The notes beneath the pieces were generated by a model. The model ran no database searches, was not told where the DNA came from, and saw only the letters and a list, made by a program, of their open reading frames with translations. Of a DNA stretch of 64,000 nucleotides, positions 1 to 12,259 are shown piece after piece (positions within the stretch are counted from its first letter, which is position 1; each line of letters starts with the position of its first letter). Made by a program: the position numbers and the translations under genes. This DNA is from Bubalus kerabau (Eukaryota > Chordata > Mammalia > Artiodactyla > Bovidae): contig NC_073635.1 in NCBI RefSeq assembly GCF_029407905.1, positions 34,153,501 to 34,217,500 of the forward strand. The letters run 5' to 3'.

Positions 1-1158
1 AAAACGCTATAACCCAAACCAGAAATAACTGCTAATACAAACAGACCCCTTCCCAAATGCAAGCAGGTCACAGGTCATGGGTCACCTCAAAGCGGTCACA
101 GCCATACTGTTTACTCTCCTTTTGGGGCTTAAAAGCATTTTAGTTGATGAACAGGCTCTGAGGCAGAAACATCTAAACCCATGCTAATGCCCAGCAGTGC
201 AGTAACTTCTTTTGATTAATTTACCAGGACTGAAAGCGCAAGAAAGAGATCAAACCACGTTCTGTGCTAAACAATTAAACAAGCGGCCACCGCCTCCAGG
301 ATGGTGTATGTCAGGATGAAAGCAGACGAGGTCGAATGAAAAAGCAACAAATAGCTTCTATTGATTAATGCTTATAGGATTTTTTCCCCTTAAATGTCAT
401 AACATTTCATTCAAGGGTCCAACCAAAGAGTTTATATAACATTTACAACAGAAAAAAAAAAGTTCCAAAAGCTTAAGAAAATTCAGATGTGTAGTGAGGA
501 GAAAAATCAGGTCAGTTTCAAAGATCTTTCAAAATGGGTAGGCAGAAGGCTGGCCAGTTTGTTGCAGGATCTTCAACATGAAACAGCACAGGGTGTGTGT
601 GTGTGTGGTGGGGGGACAATCTCACTGTCTCCTTTCACCAAAAAATAACTTTTACTATGAGTGAAATTTTCGCAAACTATTTAGCTCATTTATAATGTAC
701 AGTACTATCTACACATACTGCTTTGAAAACACAGAGCTAAAACTATTAAAGTACAAACAGATCTCTACCGAATGTTTTTTTCTATGAACTAAGAAACTTG
801 AATTTAAACCAAACTGACTTTCAAATCAAAATGAACTACAAACATGTTAGAAATGAACCCTTGGATTTTCTCAATCATTAGCTGAATCGATTTTTTTTTT
901 AAACCCAGTGAATCGTTCTGTAATGAAACAAAACTCATTTACATATTGTACTTAAAGAAAAATACCTGAATAGAACCAGCTAAAAATGTCAGCCTACCAG
1001 AAAATCAAAATTGGCTAATTTTATATCCCCAGGGAACCTTTCTTAGTTAATTCAGTATCATGTTTAAATGTATTCCTGTGCCCGTGGTATTGCTCACTGC
1101 TGCTCTTTCCTGGTCTGTACAATGGAGATGATGAGGCATGCCTGCAGGGTCTTAAGCG
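1..1158. other. Unique intronic stretch, no gene seen
   Basis: AT-rich sequence without a convincing reading frame or repeat family that I recognise, apart from a short GT run near 593-607 and several A/T runs. Confidence 0.6.
593..607. repeat. Short (GT)n microsatellite
   Basis: About seven GT units followed by a G-rich stretch. Confidence 0.85.
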
Positions 1159-1169
1159 GAAATGAACGT

Positions 1170-1292
1170 GAACCTGAACGTGAAGTCGCTCAGTCGTGTC
1201 CGACTCTTTGCGACCCCATGGACTGTAGCCTACCAGGCTCCTCTGTCCATGGGATTTTCCAGGCAATAGTACTGGAGTGGATTGCCAAAGCA
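1170..1292 (-). mobile_element. Bov-tA SINE (partial)
   Basis: The minus-strand copy carries the typical blocks GTCGCTCAGTCGTGTCCGAC, GACCCCATGGACTGTAGCC and CAGGCTCCTCTGTCCATGGG. The flanks GAAATGAACGT at 1159-1169 and 1293-1303 form an 11-bp target-site duplication. Bov-tA SINEs are tRNA-derived, contain a BovB-like 3-prime end and are mobilised by BovB. Confidence 0.9.
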
Positions 1293-1303
1293 GAAATGAA
1301 CGT

Positions 1304-2470
1304 ATACGCAAAGCAGGTATCTAAACTCCACACGAGCTACATGCCTCACTGCACAGTCTGCACTGGTCCTCGCTAGACCATCCTGAGTGGTCCCTCTTCC
1401 TGGGAGACGTTCCACGTGGCCAGCTCCCCTCCGTGCTGGCGCATGACCTCTAGTGTCACATCGATGCCACTGTATCCTAAAGACTCCTTCTCAAGCGGCC
1501 TTAAGGGCAGCTATTCTTCTGCAAAGGTCCTCCGGGATATAAGACATCACAATGCCCTTTACTACTTCTGCCAAAAAAATTTAAAATAGAATTCCTTAAA
1601 CTCTTCTGTGGAAAGACCATAAAAACTGGGGAACGCAGAAAACTGACTCTTCCGCTGACCTGCCCACAATCCTGCCCCTTATGAGTCCAAAGATCATGGA
1701 TGTAGCAGCGTGTTTTCCGGCTTAAGCTGGTTCTAGCAGGCTTGAATTCCTTATTACTACTAGTGGATAAAATAACAGGGTTATAGATGAGATGGATGTA
1801 TCTCTTGATCCCTATTTTTCCTTTCTCCTATGTGTACACAAAACCAAAATTATCCTTCTAAAGCTTTTTGAAGATGGCAACATCCTCCCTTGTTAAAAAA
1901 AAAAAAAAAACAACAATTGGAAAACCCTTGGGTGAGATCAGAAAACCTGAGAAAGAAGCGTCTCATTTTACAGAGGAAGTGGGGAGATGTGAACATGATC
2001 CCAGCAGACCCTGGGATTCCCCCAAACGAGCTAAATGCCTCCGATCTAAGATGCTCTGGCCACAGGGGTGTTTTGAAAGCCCAGATGGAAGAGCCAGAGA
2101 TGACAGCACAATGTTTAAAATATGAAATTAAGAAATACTTACTCCACGGTGATTTTCACTCTGGTTGTAAAAATTGGCTTTCACTCTGACCTGTTTATAC
2201 AGCTCAGACTTAAATGCAATTCTCTCTCAACACTCTGAGCCGGGACTGTCAGGTTGTAGCTATTGAGGAAATGCTTGCTCTGCTATGCATTGTTATTGTT
2301 GTTGAGGCGTAAACAGTGTCCATCCGAGGCAGAGGATGCACTGTACAGTTTCCTTTTGATAACCTGATCCTCAATGTGCAATGAACGAGCAAAGAACACA
2401 GTAGACTCAACCTGGGTTCATTTCTTTCTAACTATAATATAATCTCACAAGTATTTGAACACCTACAATA
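1304..2470. other. Unique intronic stretch
   Basis: No repeat or exon recognised. It contains a 16-nt A run near 1895-1910. The reading frames through 1868-2189 are short and show no family similarity. Confidence 0.55.
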
Positions 2471-2471
2471 T

Positions 2472-2684
2472 ACATGTGTCAGTCACTTCAGTCATGTCTG
2501 ACTCTTTATGACCCATGGACGGTAGCCCGCCAGTCTCCTCGGTCCTTGGGATCTATCCAGGCAAGAAGACTGGAGTGAGTTGCCATGCCCTCCTCCAGGG
2601 GATGTTTCTGACCCAGGGATCAAATCTGGGTCTCCTGCATTACAGGCAGATTCTTTACCCGCTGAGCTACCTGGGAAGCCCCAT
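2472..2684 (-). mobile_element. Bov-tA SINE
   Basis: Near-full minus-strand copy. It starts with CAGTCACTTCAGTCATGTCT and ends with the reverse complement of the A-box-like part, GCTGAGCTACCTGGGAAGCC. Confidence 0.92.
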
Positions 2685-2720
2685 AACATACAAAGTCATC
2701 TCAAATATTTTCCTTTATTT

Positions 2721-2981
2721 ATTTTTTTTTTTAATTTTTTTTTTTTAAATTTTATTTTATTTTTAAACTTTACATAACTGTATTAGATTTGCCAAATATC
2801 AAAATGAATCCGCCACAGGTTTACATGTGTTCCCCATCCTGAGCCCTCCTCCCTCCTCCCTCCCCATTCCATCCCTCTGGGTCGTCCCAGTGCACCAGCC
2901 CCAAGCATCCAGTATCGTGCATCGAACCTGGACTGGCAACTCATTTCATACATGATATTTTACATGTTTCAATGCCATTCA
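2721..2981 (-). mobile_element. 5-prime-truncated L1, 3-prime UTR only
   Basis: A T-rich tail (2721-2765, the poly(A) on the minus strand) precedes the reverse complement of the bovid L1 3-prime UTR. It includes GAATCCGCCACAGG and ATCGAACCTGGACTGG. It is the same 3-prime-UTR type as the full-length element at 47.4-57.1 kb. Confidence 0.9.
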
Positions 2982-4330
2982 AGAAAGAGACTGTTACGTG
3001 TACAGAAAGGGACTGTTTGAAATCCTTCAGAGTTCAAATTCAAATTCTTGTGACCACTTTACTCTAAGGAACTTTAATTGTGGGCAAGCACCACTCTTTT
3101 TCCTTTCCCAAGTTCAATAACCAGGGAGGTACCCACACCATGTTACCCATCCTGCCTGAAGCCCAAGTCCACTGCAGAGCCCACCAATAGCCTGAGAGCT
3201 CTGGATCAGTCTGCCCTGTTCCGCCTGGAGTTTTGTCTTTAGGTTTTTGGACTTGAATTGGTTTTATCATTAGTGCCTTGAGGGTATCAGCGAGCAAACC
3301 AATTGCAGCTGAAAACATGATGAACATGAATAACATTATGTGGATTTTAAAGTCTTTTCTGAAAAGCATTATTTCAATGGTGGCAGTCTCTGGGGTACGA
3401 ACGAAGCTGTAACAAAGGCTCACTGCAGGAGAATGAGAACTTGGCCCCAAAAGATACCCAGAGCATGGTGAAAACACTGAAAAGCACAGACATGTGGGAT
3501 CTAGCCCCATGTTCAGCATTCTGTCCAAACTAGGGAGATCTACTCCTGCAACACTATTTCTCTTTGACTAAAATATCTTTTTTGGCACCAAAAAAAAAAA
3601 AATATTGCATTTCTAGGAAACTGAACAGGAGGGTGAAACTCAGGTATTCTTTGTTTGCTTGCTTAAAAACTATTTTTGAAAAAGAAGAGGCGATGAAAGT
3701 CCTAATCACATTAGAAATTGACACTGGTGCTTACTTCATTCATGTAATTTTCATTTCATTCCTTAAATATTACCTTATTCTTGTATCAACTCTGCCCTGC
3801 CTGAATTCATATTCCTCTACATGTAAATTCCCCAGCACATCCCCAGTTGCCAGGAAAATTCCACCTTCAGTTATAGGTGGATATAATACAGAGCATCAGT
3901 GGACTTAGACCAAGCGAATGAAATATTCTAACTCTTCCTGAGATAATCCTGAAGATGACACCAAATCAAATTCAAGCACCTCACATAGGGTATCAGAAAC
4001 AAGAGGGGCTATAAATAAAGATACATTAATAGTATAAGGGACTTGACTTTATTTATTTATTTTTTAATTTTAAAAGACTTTAAATTTTAGGCTGGCTCCC
4101 CTGTCACTGGCATGTGACTCCTGTTGACATCAAGCAGTCTGCAGCATAAAGCACAGGGCTTGCCATCAGCCTGAGGAAAACAAGCGGGAAGGTAAATTAT
4201 ATACCATCCATGCTCCCTCCTTATCTTGAAAATTCCAAAGCCAAATTAGAACAGGTGGGCCCCTGCCCTAGCACTCTCCTCCTTTCTCCTCCCAGCCACT
4301 TAACACAACCATACAGTCACTAGGGTTTTC
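2982..4330. other. Unique intronic stretch with an uninterpreted 154-codon minus-strand frame
   Basis: A minus-strand frame runs 3064-3528 outside recognised repeats, but I recognise no protein family in it. Nearby there is an A run at about 3588-3602 and T/A-rich sequence near 4045-4085. No exon is proposed. Confidence 0.4.
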
Positions 4331-4345
4331 TCAAAAGGTGTTAAT

Positions 4346-4790
4346 TTCCCTCCCCCTTCAGCTTTACTGAGATATAATTGATATGTTACATTAAGGCATA
4401 TAACATGCTGATTTGGTACACTGATACACTGTAAAATTATTAGCTTGGCTCACACCTGCATCATGTCACATAATTACCATTTCTTTTTTCTTTTTTGTGG
4501 AGACAATTTTTAAGATTCACTGTCAGCAACTTTCAAGTATATAGTACAGCGTATCAGCTACAATCAGTACTCTGTGCATTAGGTCCCTGAACTTATTTAT
4601 CTTACAAATGCATGTCTGTATTGTCTGGCCAACATCTCCCCTTGAACCTGCTCCCCAGCCCCTGACAACCACCCTTCTCATTCCCATTTCTATGAGTTCA
4701 GCCTTTTCAGATTCCATATATGTAATAGCACACAGAATTTGTCTTTCTCTGACTTACAATTTCCCTTTTATCATCTGCAGGACATGGGAC
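4346..4790 (-). mobile_element. Old L1 fragment (L1M type), 3-prime UTR region
   Basis: Reverse complement of a mammalian L1 3-prime end. Landmarks are the TTACTGAGATATAATTGATA block, AACATCTCCCC, AGCCCCTGACAACCACC and TTTCTATGAGTTC. It is diverged, so older than the bovid L1 copies. Confidence 0.75.
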
Positions 4791-5655
4791 TGTATCCTTG
4801 AAAGACATATTGAGTTGGCCAACCCAATATCTAAGATCCTTTCCTCTGAACTGCAATCTGTGTCTAATCAGCAAAGAATTAAGAAAACTCCAGTATTTCT
4901 CTCCAGACAAGTACACATTAATTTCACAGCACGCTTTGTAATGTGGTTGTTGTTACATTATCTGAGGTAAGTCACTCTGACTACAGTGGCTTTGAGATTT
5001 CTAACCAAGATCACATAATAAGGACACAGTTGAGCTAGAATCTACAGTACCATCTCCTTTCTCAATCTAATTAACAGTTTGCAATTACTTTCTAATTATC
5101 ACTACCACAGATGCAACTGAAATGATCCCATAATCTCAAATTACGGAACCATATTTATACAGATTAAGCTCTCCCCTTCAGCCATCTTAGTCCTTTTGAA
5201 GGGACCAAGGAAAGTGCATTTGAAATGACATGTGCAAAACCACACACAGCATTCATCGCCCAGCAGTGTCTCTGACCCCACACCCCTGCATATTTGAGTA
5301 GAATGAAACACACACACACACACACACACACACAGAGGAGGAGAGAGGCAGGAGGGCAGGGGGATGGTGAAAGAAAACCCAGAAGAGAACAAGAAATATA
5401 TTCCACTGACAGTTTCAGGGTAAAAAAAAAAATCTACTGTATTCAGATTGGTTTATAAGTTGAGTAGTTTGAAACCATACGCTTGTTTTCTATGCACATT
5501 CGGTATGTTGAAATTCAAAGAGATTGCCAACAATGCGGAGCACTAAATGGCACCAAAGGTTGTTAATAATAAATGCTACCGAATGTCAAAACTGTACTCA
5601 TTTATTTACACAGGGAACACTTCCTTTTCCACTGCTGTCAGGAAAAGCTGGACGA
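4791..5655. other. Unique intronic stretch with a CA microsatellite
   Basis: No exon or known element seen. Holds the CA repeat at 5308-5334. Confidence 0.5.
5308..5334. repeat. (CA)n microsatellite
   Basis: About 13 perfect CA units, long enough to be length-polymorphic. Confidence 0.95.
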
Positions 5656-5659
5656 TGGT

Positions 5660-5815
5660 CTAAGAAAATTCATACCTAGGGTGCATTCGGTCCCCAGAGC
5701 TTACTTATCTGACGGACACATGCTTGTATTCCTTGGCCGACATTTCCCCTCGCCCTTGCTCTCCAGCCCCTGACAACCACCCTTCTTGCTCCCATTTCTA
5801 TGACTTCTTTTTCAG
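5660..5815 (-). mobile_element. Old L1 fragment
   Basis: Matches the same stretch of L1 3-prime UTR as 4570-4700, with AGCCCCTGACAACCACCCTT shared exactly. The two copies are about 1.1 kb apart in the same orientation. Confidence 0.65.
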
Positions 5816-6545
5816 TCTCTTCCTTCTCACAAGACTGAGGCCCTTGTTGGAAGACGTTAGCTTGTAAAAATTACCACATCCACAGAAGATAATGAATGAC
5901 TTTAAATGTTGCTGCCACCCTAGAAGACAGTATATACTTTTTTCTTCCTAAGTAATAGATGTAGTCACAGGATTAACTTACATCCTACAGCATTTCAAAA
6001 TACTTTCCTTCTAACCCAAAATGCTTTTTCCAAGGACATTCCATCGATGAATAAATCAACTGCTAACCGACAGAAAGCATGCTTCTCAAGGGCCTTCACC
6101 TCATTCATCAATATAGGTTTTCACAACTAATTAGGATTCTTGCTAAGGTTAAGAAAAACTCAGCAACAGGTGAAGTGGGTGAAATTGATCAACTTGTTGA
6201 AAGCTTTAGAACAAATCGCTGCAGAACCCTTTCAGTGGTGCTGCTGGACACCCCAACACACACTGGTCTAATGTTTCTTTTCCAACCCAACACATGCCAG
6301 AAGCTGATGCAAGGTGTCCCATTACAAATGAAACACGTGACTGGTAGATGCCACATGCAAAAGTGGAGTTGTGTTCCCAGATTCCGTGACCACCCACACA
6401 CACTGGGTTCATCTCCTCCACACCCACGAGCTGACTCTTTGAGCTTCCTTCCCTTGACCAGACTGCCCACCCCTCAGCAAGGATCTTGGGGTAAGGACAT
6501 AGAGAACAGACTCGTGGACACGGTCAGGGAAGGAGACGGTGGAAC
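5816..6545. other. Unique intronic stretch
   Basis: A plus-strand frame of 157 codons runs 6079-6552 but shows no recognisable family and enters an L1 piece at its end. No gene proposed. Confidence 0.45.
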
Positions 6546-6549
6546 GGAT

Positions 6550-6795
6550 TGAGACAGTGGCGTGGAAACATGCATTGCCATATGTAAAACAGTCAGTGGG
6601 AATTTGCTGTATGAAGCAGGGAGCTCAAAGTGGTGCTCTGTGACAACCTAGAGGGGTGGGACGGGGGGCAGGTGGGAGGGAGGTTCAAGAGGGAGGGGAC
6701 ATGTGTATATCTACGGCTGATTCGTGTTGGTGTATGGCAGAAACCAACACAATATTGTAAAGCAATTATCCTCCAATTAAAAATAAAAGAAAGCA
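6550..6795 (+). mobile_element. 5-prime-truncated L1, 3-prime UTR
   Basis: Reads AGGGAGCTCAAAGTGGTGCTCTG, then a G-rich GGGAGGGAGG-like tract, then CAATATTGTAAAGCAATTAT and CCTCCAATTAAAAATAAAA. This is the ruminant L1 3-prime UTR of the second type (ending CCTCCAATTAAAA). Confidence 0.85.
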
Positions 6796-6826
6796 CCTCT
6801 TCGTGTCACTGTCTCCCCTTAGGTTA

Positions 6827-7557
6827 GTTTGCTGGGGCTGCCATAACAAGGTGCATACCTGGGCAGCTTAAACAACAGAAGTGTACTGTGTCAGAGTCCG
6901 GGAGGCTGGAAGGCTCCATCAGGTGGTTGGCAGGTTCCTCCTGAAGCTCCAAGGGAGACTGTTTCAGGCCCCTCTCCTCACTTCTGGTGGTTTGCTGGCA
7001 ACTCTTGACATTCCTTGGCTTGCAGAAGCATTGTTCCAACTTCTGTATTTATCATCACATGATATCCTGACCATGTTCCTCTCTCTGTCCAAATTATCCC
7101 TTTATATAAAGTCATCCTGGATCAGGGTGTATCCTAATGCTGCTGCTGCTGCTAAGTCACTTCAGTCATGTCTGACTCTGTGTGACCCCATAGATGGCAG
7201 CCCACCAGGCTCCCCCATCCCTGGGATTCTCCAGGCAAGAACACTGGAGTGGGTTGCCATTTCCCTCTCCAATGCATGAAAGTGAAAAGTGAAAGTGAAG
7301 TCGTTCAGTCATGTCCGACTCTTTGCGACCCCATGGACTACAGCCTACCAGGCTCCTCCATCCACGGGATTTTCTAGGCAAGAGTACTGGAGTGGGGTGC
7401 CATCGCCTTCTCCGGTATCCTAATGACCTCACCTTAATTTAACTAATTTAATTAATTACATCAGAATGACTCTTCCCACTAAAGTCACAGTCTGAGGAAC
7501 AGGGCAGGTCTGGACTTCAACACAAGGATTTGGGGAGACAACTCAATCCACAACACC
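6827..7557 (-). mobile_element. MaLR LTR (MST/MLT1 type), split by a BovA2
   Basis: The reverse complement of an ERVL-MaLR solo LTR. Landmarks are GCTGGGGCTGCCATAACAAG, TTAAACAACAGAAGTGTACT and CCTTGGCTTGCAG. After the SINE come GACCTCACCTTAATTTAACT, ACAGTCTGAGGAAC and CAACTCAATCCACAACACC. It has no internal coding region. A BovA2 at 7140-7414 interrupts it. Confidence 0.85.
7140..7414 (-). mobile_element. BovA2 dimeric SINE
   Basis: Two related Bov-A units lie in tandem on the minus strand (about 7145-7270 and 7290-7414), with a GCTGCTGCTGCTGCTAAGTC start. The flanks GTATCCTAATG at 7129-7139 and 7415-7425 are an 11-bp target duplication made from LTR sequence, so the SINE is younger than the LTR. 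Confidence 0.95.
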
Positions 7558-8826
7558 CCTAAATCTTCCACCTCTTCAAGATCCCTCCACCTCTCAAACT
7601 GGAACCTAGCTCCTCCAGGAAGTCCTGTGATACAAGGGTGCCCCCTTGTATCTCGGTTCGCCCACCGTCTCACATTTCACATCCTTCAGATTGAAAGGGG
7701 CAGCAGCCGCCTTCTCCTCAGCCTCTGAAGGCCATTTCCAAACCTCTGCTTCCTCCACCTACTGTAAAATCTCTGGTTATGGGTTCCCTTCCTGAGGTAT
7801 ATTCCTCAGAGTAAAAGGCCCCAAAGATTTACTGCTGATAAAAAAGGGGGTGTCAAATAAGTCAAATACGTGTGGGCATCACAGCCTACTATGGATTCCC
7901 CTTCTGAAAAGATAAACGATGCCAACAGGGGAGACACTAATGATGGTGAGAGGAGCAGGAAATACTCTGCGAAGTAGAGAGCCTCAGCAACTCCCAGCCC
8001 CTCACCTGTCCTAATTCTTCCTTACACTGTCCCCGGGTGCTGTCTGCCTTAGCCATGTGGTTGCTGCAGACATGAACAATGCCCTTTATCTCATGTGCCT
8101 CACACGCACCCTGAGAAACTGACTCTTAGAAAGACCTGGGAGGAAGGCTGCTGGGGTTTCCCTCAGTGAGCATCCACACCGGAATCTCTACAGTGAAGGA
8201 GGAGAGACGCCCAAGCACATGCCCTCAGGTGATCGGCTCAGTTGTGACCGGAGCTTCGTCAGAGCTCACACATGTAAAGGGCAGGTCCAACCCCAGAATA
8301 CAACTCTCCTTGTTTCGGGGTCCAGCTTTCTCCCCCAAAATACCATGACATCCAGGCCTCATTTTGTAAAGGGTTGTATTTTAATTGAATGTCAGTAATT
8401 CAACATCCCTAAGCATTTAAACTTAAAAGCTAAAATTTTGCTTGCATGTGTATTTCAGCTATTCTAGGAACACTTCTATTCCAGATACTCTGCCCATTAG
8501 CTGCTAATTACTATCTAGGGGGAAAATTCCAGTATCCTAAGAAACAAAGCAGCAATCTGATTTCAACCTCACACATCATCAATGTCCTTAGAATGTGAGG
8601 TTTACATCCAGTACACAGCAAAGTTCCCATGACATTCTAGAATTTGTTGATTCTTAAACTAATTCTTTGTCAGACAAAGGTCTATCCTACAAAACTAAAA
8701 TTATGAAAACTTATAGAAGTGTTGTTTTAAATAGTTGTTTTCTTAGGTAGTTCATAGCAACTACACATGGTTTTAAATGTGTGATGATTGAAATAGCTTT
8801 ATTTACTATAGCTGTAGTTAAGAAAG
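7558..8826. other. Unique intronic stretch
   Basis: No exon or repeat recognised. Confidence 0.55.
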
Positions 8827-9102
8827 TTGGGTGCTTCCCTGGTGGTCCAGTGGTTGAGAATACACCTGCCAATGCAGGGGACACAGGTTTGATTCCTGGT
8901 CCAGGAAGATATCACCTGCCAGGGGCAACTAAGCCCGTGTGCCACAGCTACTGAAGCCTGTGCTCCACGACAACAGAAGCCACTGTGACAAGAAGCTCAT
9001 GCACCGCAACTGGTGAGGAGCCCTCACCAATCACAACTAAAGAAAGCCTGGGCGATGCAATGAAGATCCAGCAGTCAAAAATAAATAAACTAAATTAAAA
9101 AA
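8827..9102 (+). mobile_element. CHR-type cetartiodactyl tRNA-derived SINE
   Basis: Plus-strand copy starting GTGCTTCCCTGGTGGTCCAG with GTTTGATTCCTGGTCC (B-box region). It continues CAACTAAGCCCGTGTGCCAC and ends in CAAAAATAAATAAA. Possible short target duplication AAGAAAG at 8820-8826 and 9103-9109. The body differs from Bov-tA after the tRNA part, which places it in the older CHR-1/CHR-2 class. Confidence 0.88.
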
Positions 9103-9109
9103 AAGAAAG

Positions 9110-11636
9110 GTGAAGAAACAGTCTTGTGAAAAGAAAAAAGATGCTTAAATAACTGGTTTCCCTTGTTTTGCCCAAGTTGAGATTCTTGCATTTTTCAGTT
9201 TTGGGGGAGGAAAGGTTAAAGGTCAACGCAACGTAATAACTGATGTTTCATATCAACCTTGAACACTTTATTCAGTTTGCTAGCCCAACCCAGCTGGACC
9301 TAAACATTGATTTGGATACTGGAAACTCCTACAATTGAACATACGTTTAGTCTCTGCCAAAAGTCAACTGCCAACTCTGCCGACTCTGACTTGCATCCTT
9401 CAGCCTCTCCTGCGGGTGTTCATCGTGACCTGCTGCCCCAGCGGTGGCCCATCTTCAACTTCTCCCTCCTTCTTGGAGCTTCATCTTGTTGACTTTGCCC
9501 CCTGAACTTCTCTGAGGTCCATCTCTTTGGACCGACCCCACGATCATGGTCTCAATTTAGTCTTCATCTCCATTTCCATCCTCCCTAGGGTCATGCTAAC
9601 GTCTACCAATCAGCGCCTTCCAATCTCCTTGTCTCTTAAACAGTGAAATGATGGAAACTAACTTCAGCACTGCTGGTCATCTCTCTGCAAACTAAACCAC
9701 TTCTTTATTGAGGATGTGCAACGTAGGTGGCCCTGATGGCCAGACCACTGTAGTGTATTACACAGTCTGATGGAGACTTCCAAATATTGCTGCTCTCTGG
9801 CAGTTTAGAACACATTTCTTCTGTTCACTTGGATCCTGCACTTTACATTATTTTTCCCCAGTCGTATTAGTGTGCGTTTTTCAAGCTGTATCTCATTTTG
9901 TTATTTCCTGCCTATATTTTTAATCCTTAAGGTATAATTATAATAGGTCTGTTCTTCCAGATTTTTGAAATCTCATGATTCAAGACCACCTGCCAACCTC
10001 ATTAACATGAAATCTGTTCCTCCTGAGATAAAATAAGATCGATCGTACAAATCCCTGTAACGTCAAGCTACAGTGGTAACCCTGCCATTTATCGTACATT
10101 TATTTACTGTCTTCCCACTATTTTCCATCTGTGTGGCTCTTCTCCAAGCCAAGTTGAATTTATTTGGCAATAGAACAGGGTCAAAAGTACTGTAGAAAAA
10201 TAAGAAGGAAAGAAAGCCTCCTTCTATTCTGTATCATGATGACTTGCACCTCTTGGTTATCTAGTAACAGAGAAAAAAGTTAATGCCCACAAGTTTCACC
10301 TTTAAATCTTTCAGCTCCTGTTTCTCTCTCTGTTTCAATATGGTTTGATTGAAGGAGAAAACAATTTCTCCTGCAAACAAGAGCTTCAGATCAATAAGCT
10401 CCATTTAGGATAAAGTTGGGAGGAGAGGGGGACACACCCAGGGCTGCAGATGCCTTGGGGACCTATGTTGGCAGGTGCTGTGAGGGGTGGCACCTCAGCA
10501 TTCATCCTGTGACCAGCAGGCACTTGGGCAGGCATTGGAGACTCTCCAAATGCAGGGTATGATTCATTTGCCCCAGAAGTTTCAGAGAAAAAAACAGAAT
10601 ATTTACTCACCAATTTCACATGCCAGTCTACCCTTACATGCCTCATGTCTCCCTTCCACACCCGCCAACACAATAACAGAAGTTTATTCATGATGAGACC
10701 AATCATCAGCTCAATAATTCCCCTGATTTTCAGAGTTGTAAAGTTTTACTTTTTCATGTTTCATGTTTCTTTATATAAAGGAAACCAATATTCAGATATC
10801 CTGTGCTGAACAGCTATAACAGATGCAGCCTTATCTTGCCACCTCATTAGAAGAAACAAACAACTATAAATCTTGTATTACATCCAAAATATTGTCAGCC
10901 CGAAATAAAAGCTGGCAGGGATCCAGGTGGTATGAGCCTTGATTCCAGCCATTTTGCCTAGTTCTTACGTATGTAAATTGAGAAACTGTTAGCAGAAGTG
11001 AGCCAGCTGAAAACAGATGTCTTTAAAAGGGTACACAGACACATTCAGAGGGGCCCCCAGGCTCGGGCCCCTCCCCATTCTTCACCACGAATCCCTCTCT
11101 ACTTCCTGCCCTGGGCACCTCTTTACCCACCTCCCCCATCACGACCCATTCCCATCATTTCTACTGGCTAAGCTCACAAGCCCAGCCATGGCGGTAGACC
11201 TCAGAATGAGAACACAGGATATGACAAAATTCCACAGCCTTACAACCTTCTTAAAGATGAAACCAGAGCAACGATCAGAAAAGGAGGTGGGGGTGGGCCA
11301 AGGGGACAGGCAGAAACAAGAGGAACAAACAAGACAACAGAAACATCACATCTGTGTTTCTGAATCTGCAGTCCGTGCCGAAGTTTTAGCACCCGGGGAT
11401 CTAAATCCTGGGCCACCACCTACTCTGGGGGTATCTTGGAGTCTCTTAGGCCTTTCTTGTGGGTAAAATGAAAACAATACTCCTGAAATCAGAGGGCTGA
11501 TCTAAGATTAAACAAACTGACACGCCTAACACTCTGGTACGTTGTATTCAGAGTACAACATGATCGTAGGACTCAGCCAGCAGCACCCTATGTACAAAAA
11601 GGGTCGTCTGGTCTCTGGATGTGAAAATAAGTTTAC
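9110..11636. other. Unique intronic stretch
   Basis: No convincing exon, RNA gene or recognised repeat. Frames at 10386-10706 (minus) and 11017-11466 (plus) are open but unlike any family I know. Confidence 0.5.
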
Positions 11637-12259
11637 AGAAATAAACTATCACACTGTTTACAACAGCTAGGACACGGAAGCAGCCTAGACATCCACTGGC
11701 GGACAAATGGATAAGAAAGCTGTGGTACATATACACAATGGAATATTACTCAGCTATTAAAAAGAATGCATTTGAATCAGTTCTTATGAGGTGGATGAAA
11801 CTGGAGCCTATTATACACAGTGAAGTAATTCAGAAAGAAAAACACCAGTACAGTATATTAATGCATATATATAGAATTTAAGAAAGATGGTAATGATGAC
11901 CATATATGCGAGACAGCAAAAGAGACAGATGTAAGGAACAGAACTTTTGGACTCTGTGGGAGAAGGCGAGGGTGGGATGATTTGAGAGAATAGCACTGAA
12001 ACATATATATAATCATATGTGATACAGATCACCAGTCCAAGTTCAATGCATGAAACAGGGCACTCAAAGCCGGTGCACTGGGACCACCCTGAGGGATGGG
12101 ATGGGGAGGGAGGGAGGTGGCAGGGGGGTTCAGGATGGGGGACACATGTACACCCATGGCTGCTTCATGTCACTGTATGGCGAAAACCATTACAATATTG
12201 TAAAGTAATCAGCCTCCAATTAAAATAAATAATTTTTTTAAAAAAGAAATAAACTATCA
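11637..12259 (+). mobile_element. 5-prime-truncated L1 with 15-bp target duplications
   Basis: The insert 11652-12244 begins within the 3-prime part of ORF2 (GGACACGGAAGCAGCCTAGA, then GGTACATATACACAATGGAA). It runs through the 3-prime UTR of the CCTCCAATTAAAA type to an A-rich tail. AGAAATAAACTATCA occurs at both 11637-11651 and 12245-12259, a clear 15-bp target-site duplication. Confidence 0.96.

Noticed and set aside
6079..6552. 157-codon plus-strand frame
   Set aside because: No recognisable domain, and it runs into an L1 3-prime piece.
7140..7414. Two separate Bov-tA insertions side by side
   Set aside because: A single pair of 11-bp target duplications flanks both units, so it is one dimeric BovA2.
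8827..9102. Possible tRNA gene at the SINE head
   Set aside because: The tRNA-like part is the degenerate head of a CHR SINE with an A-rich tail, not a folded tRNA gene.
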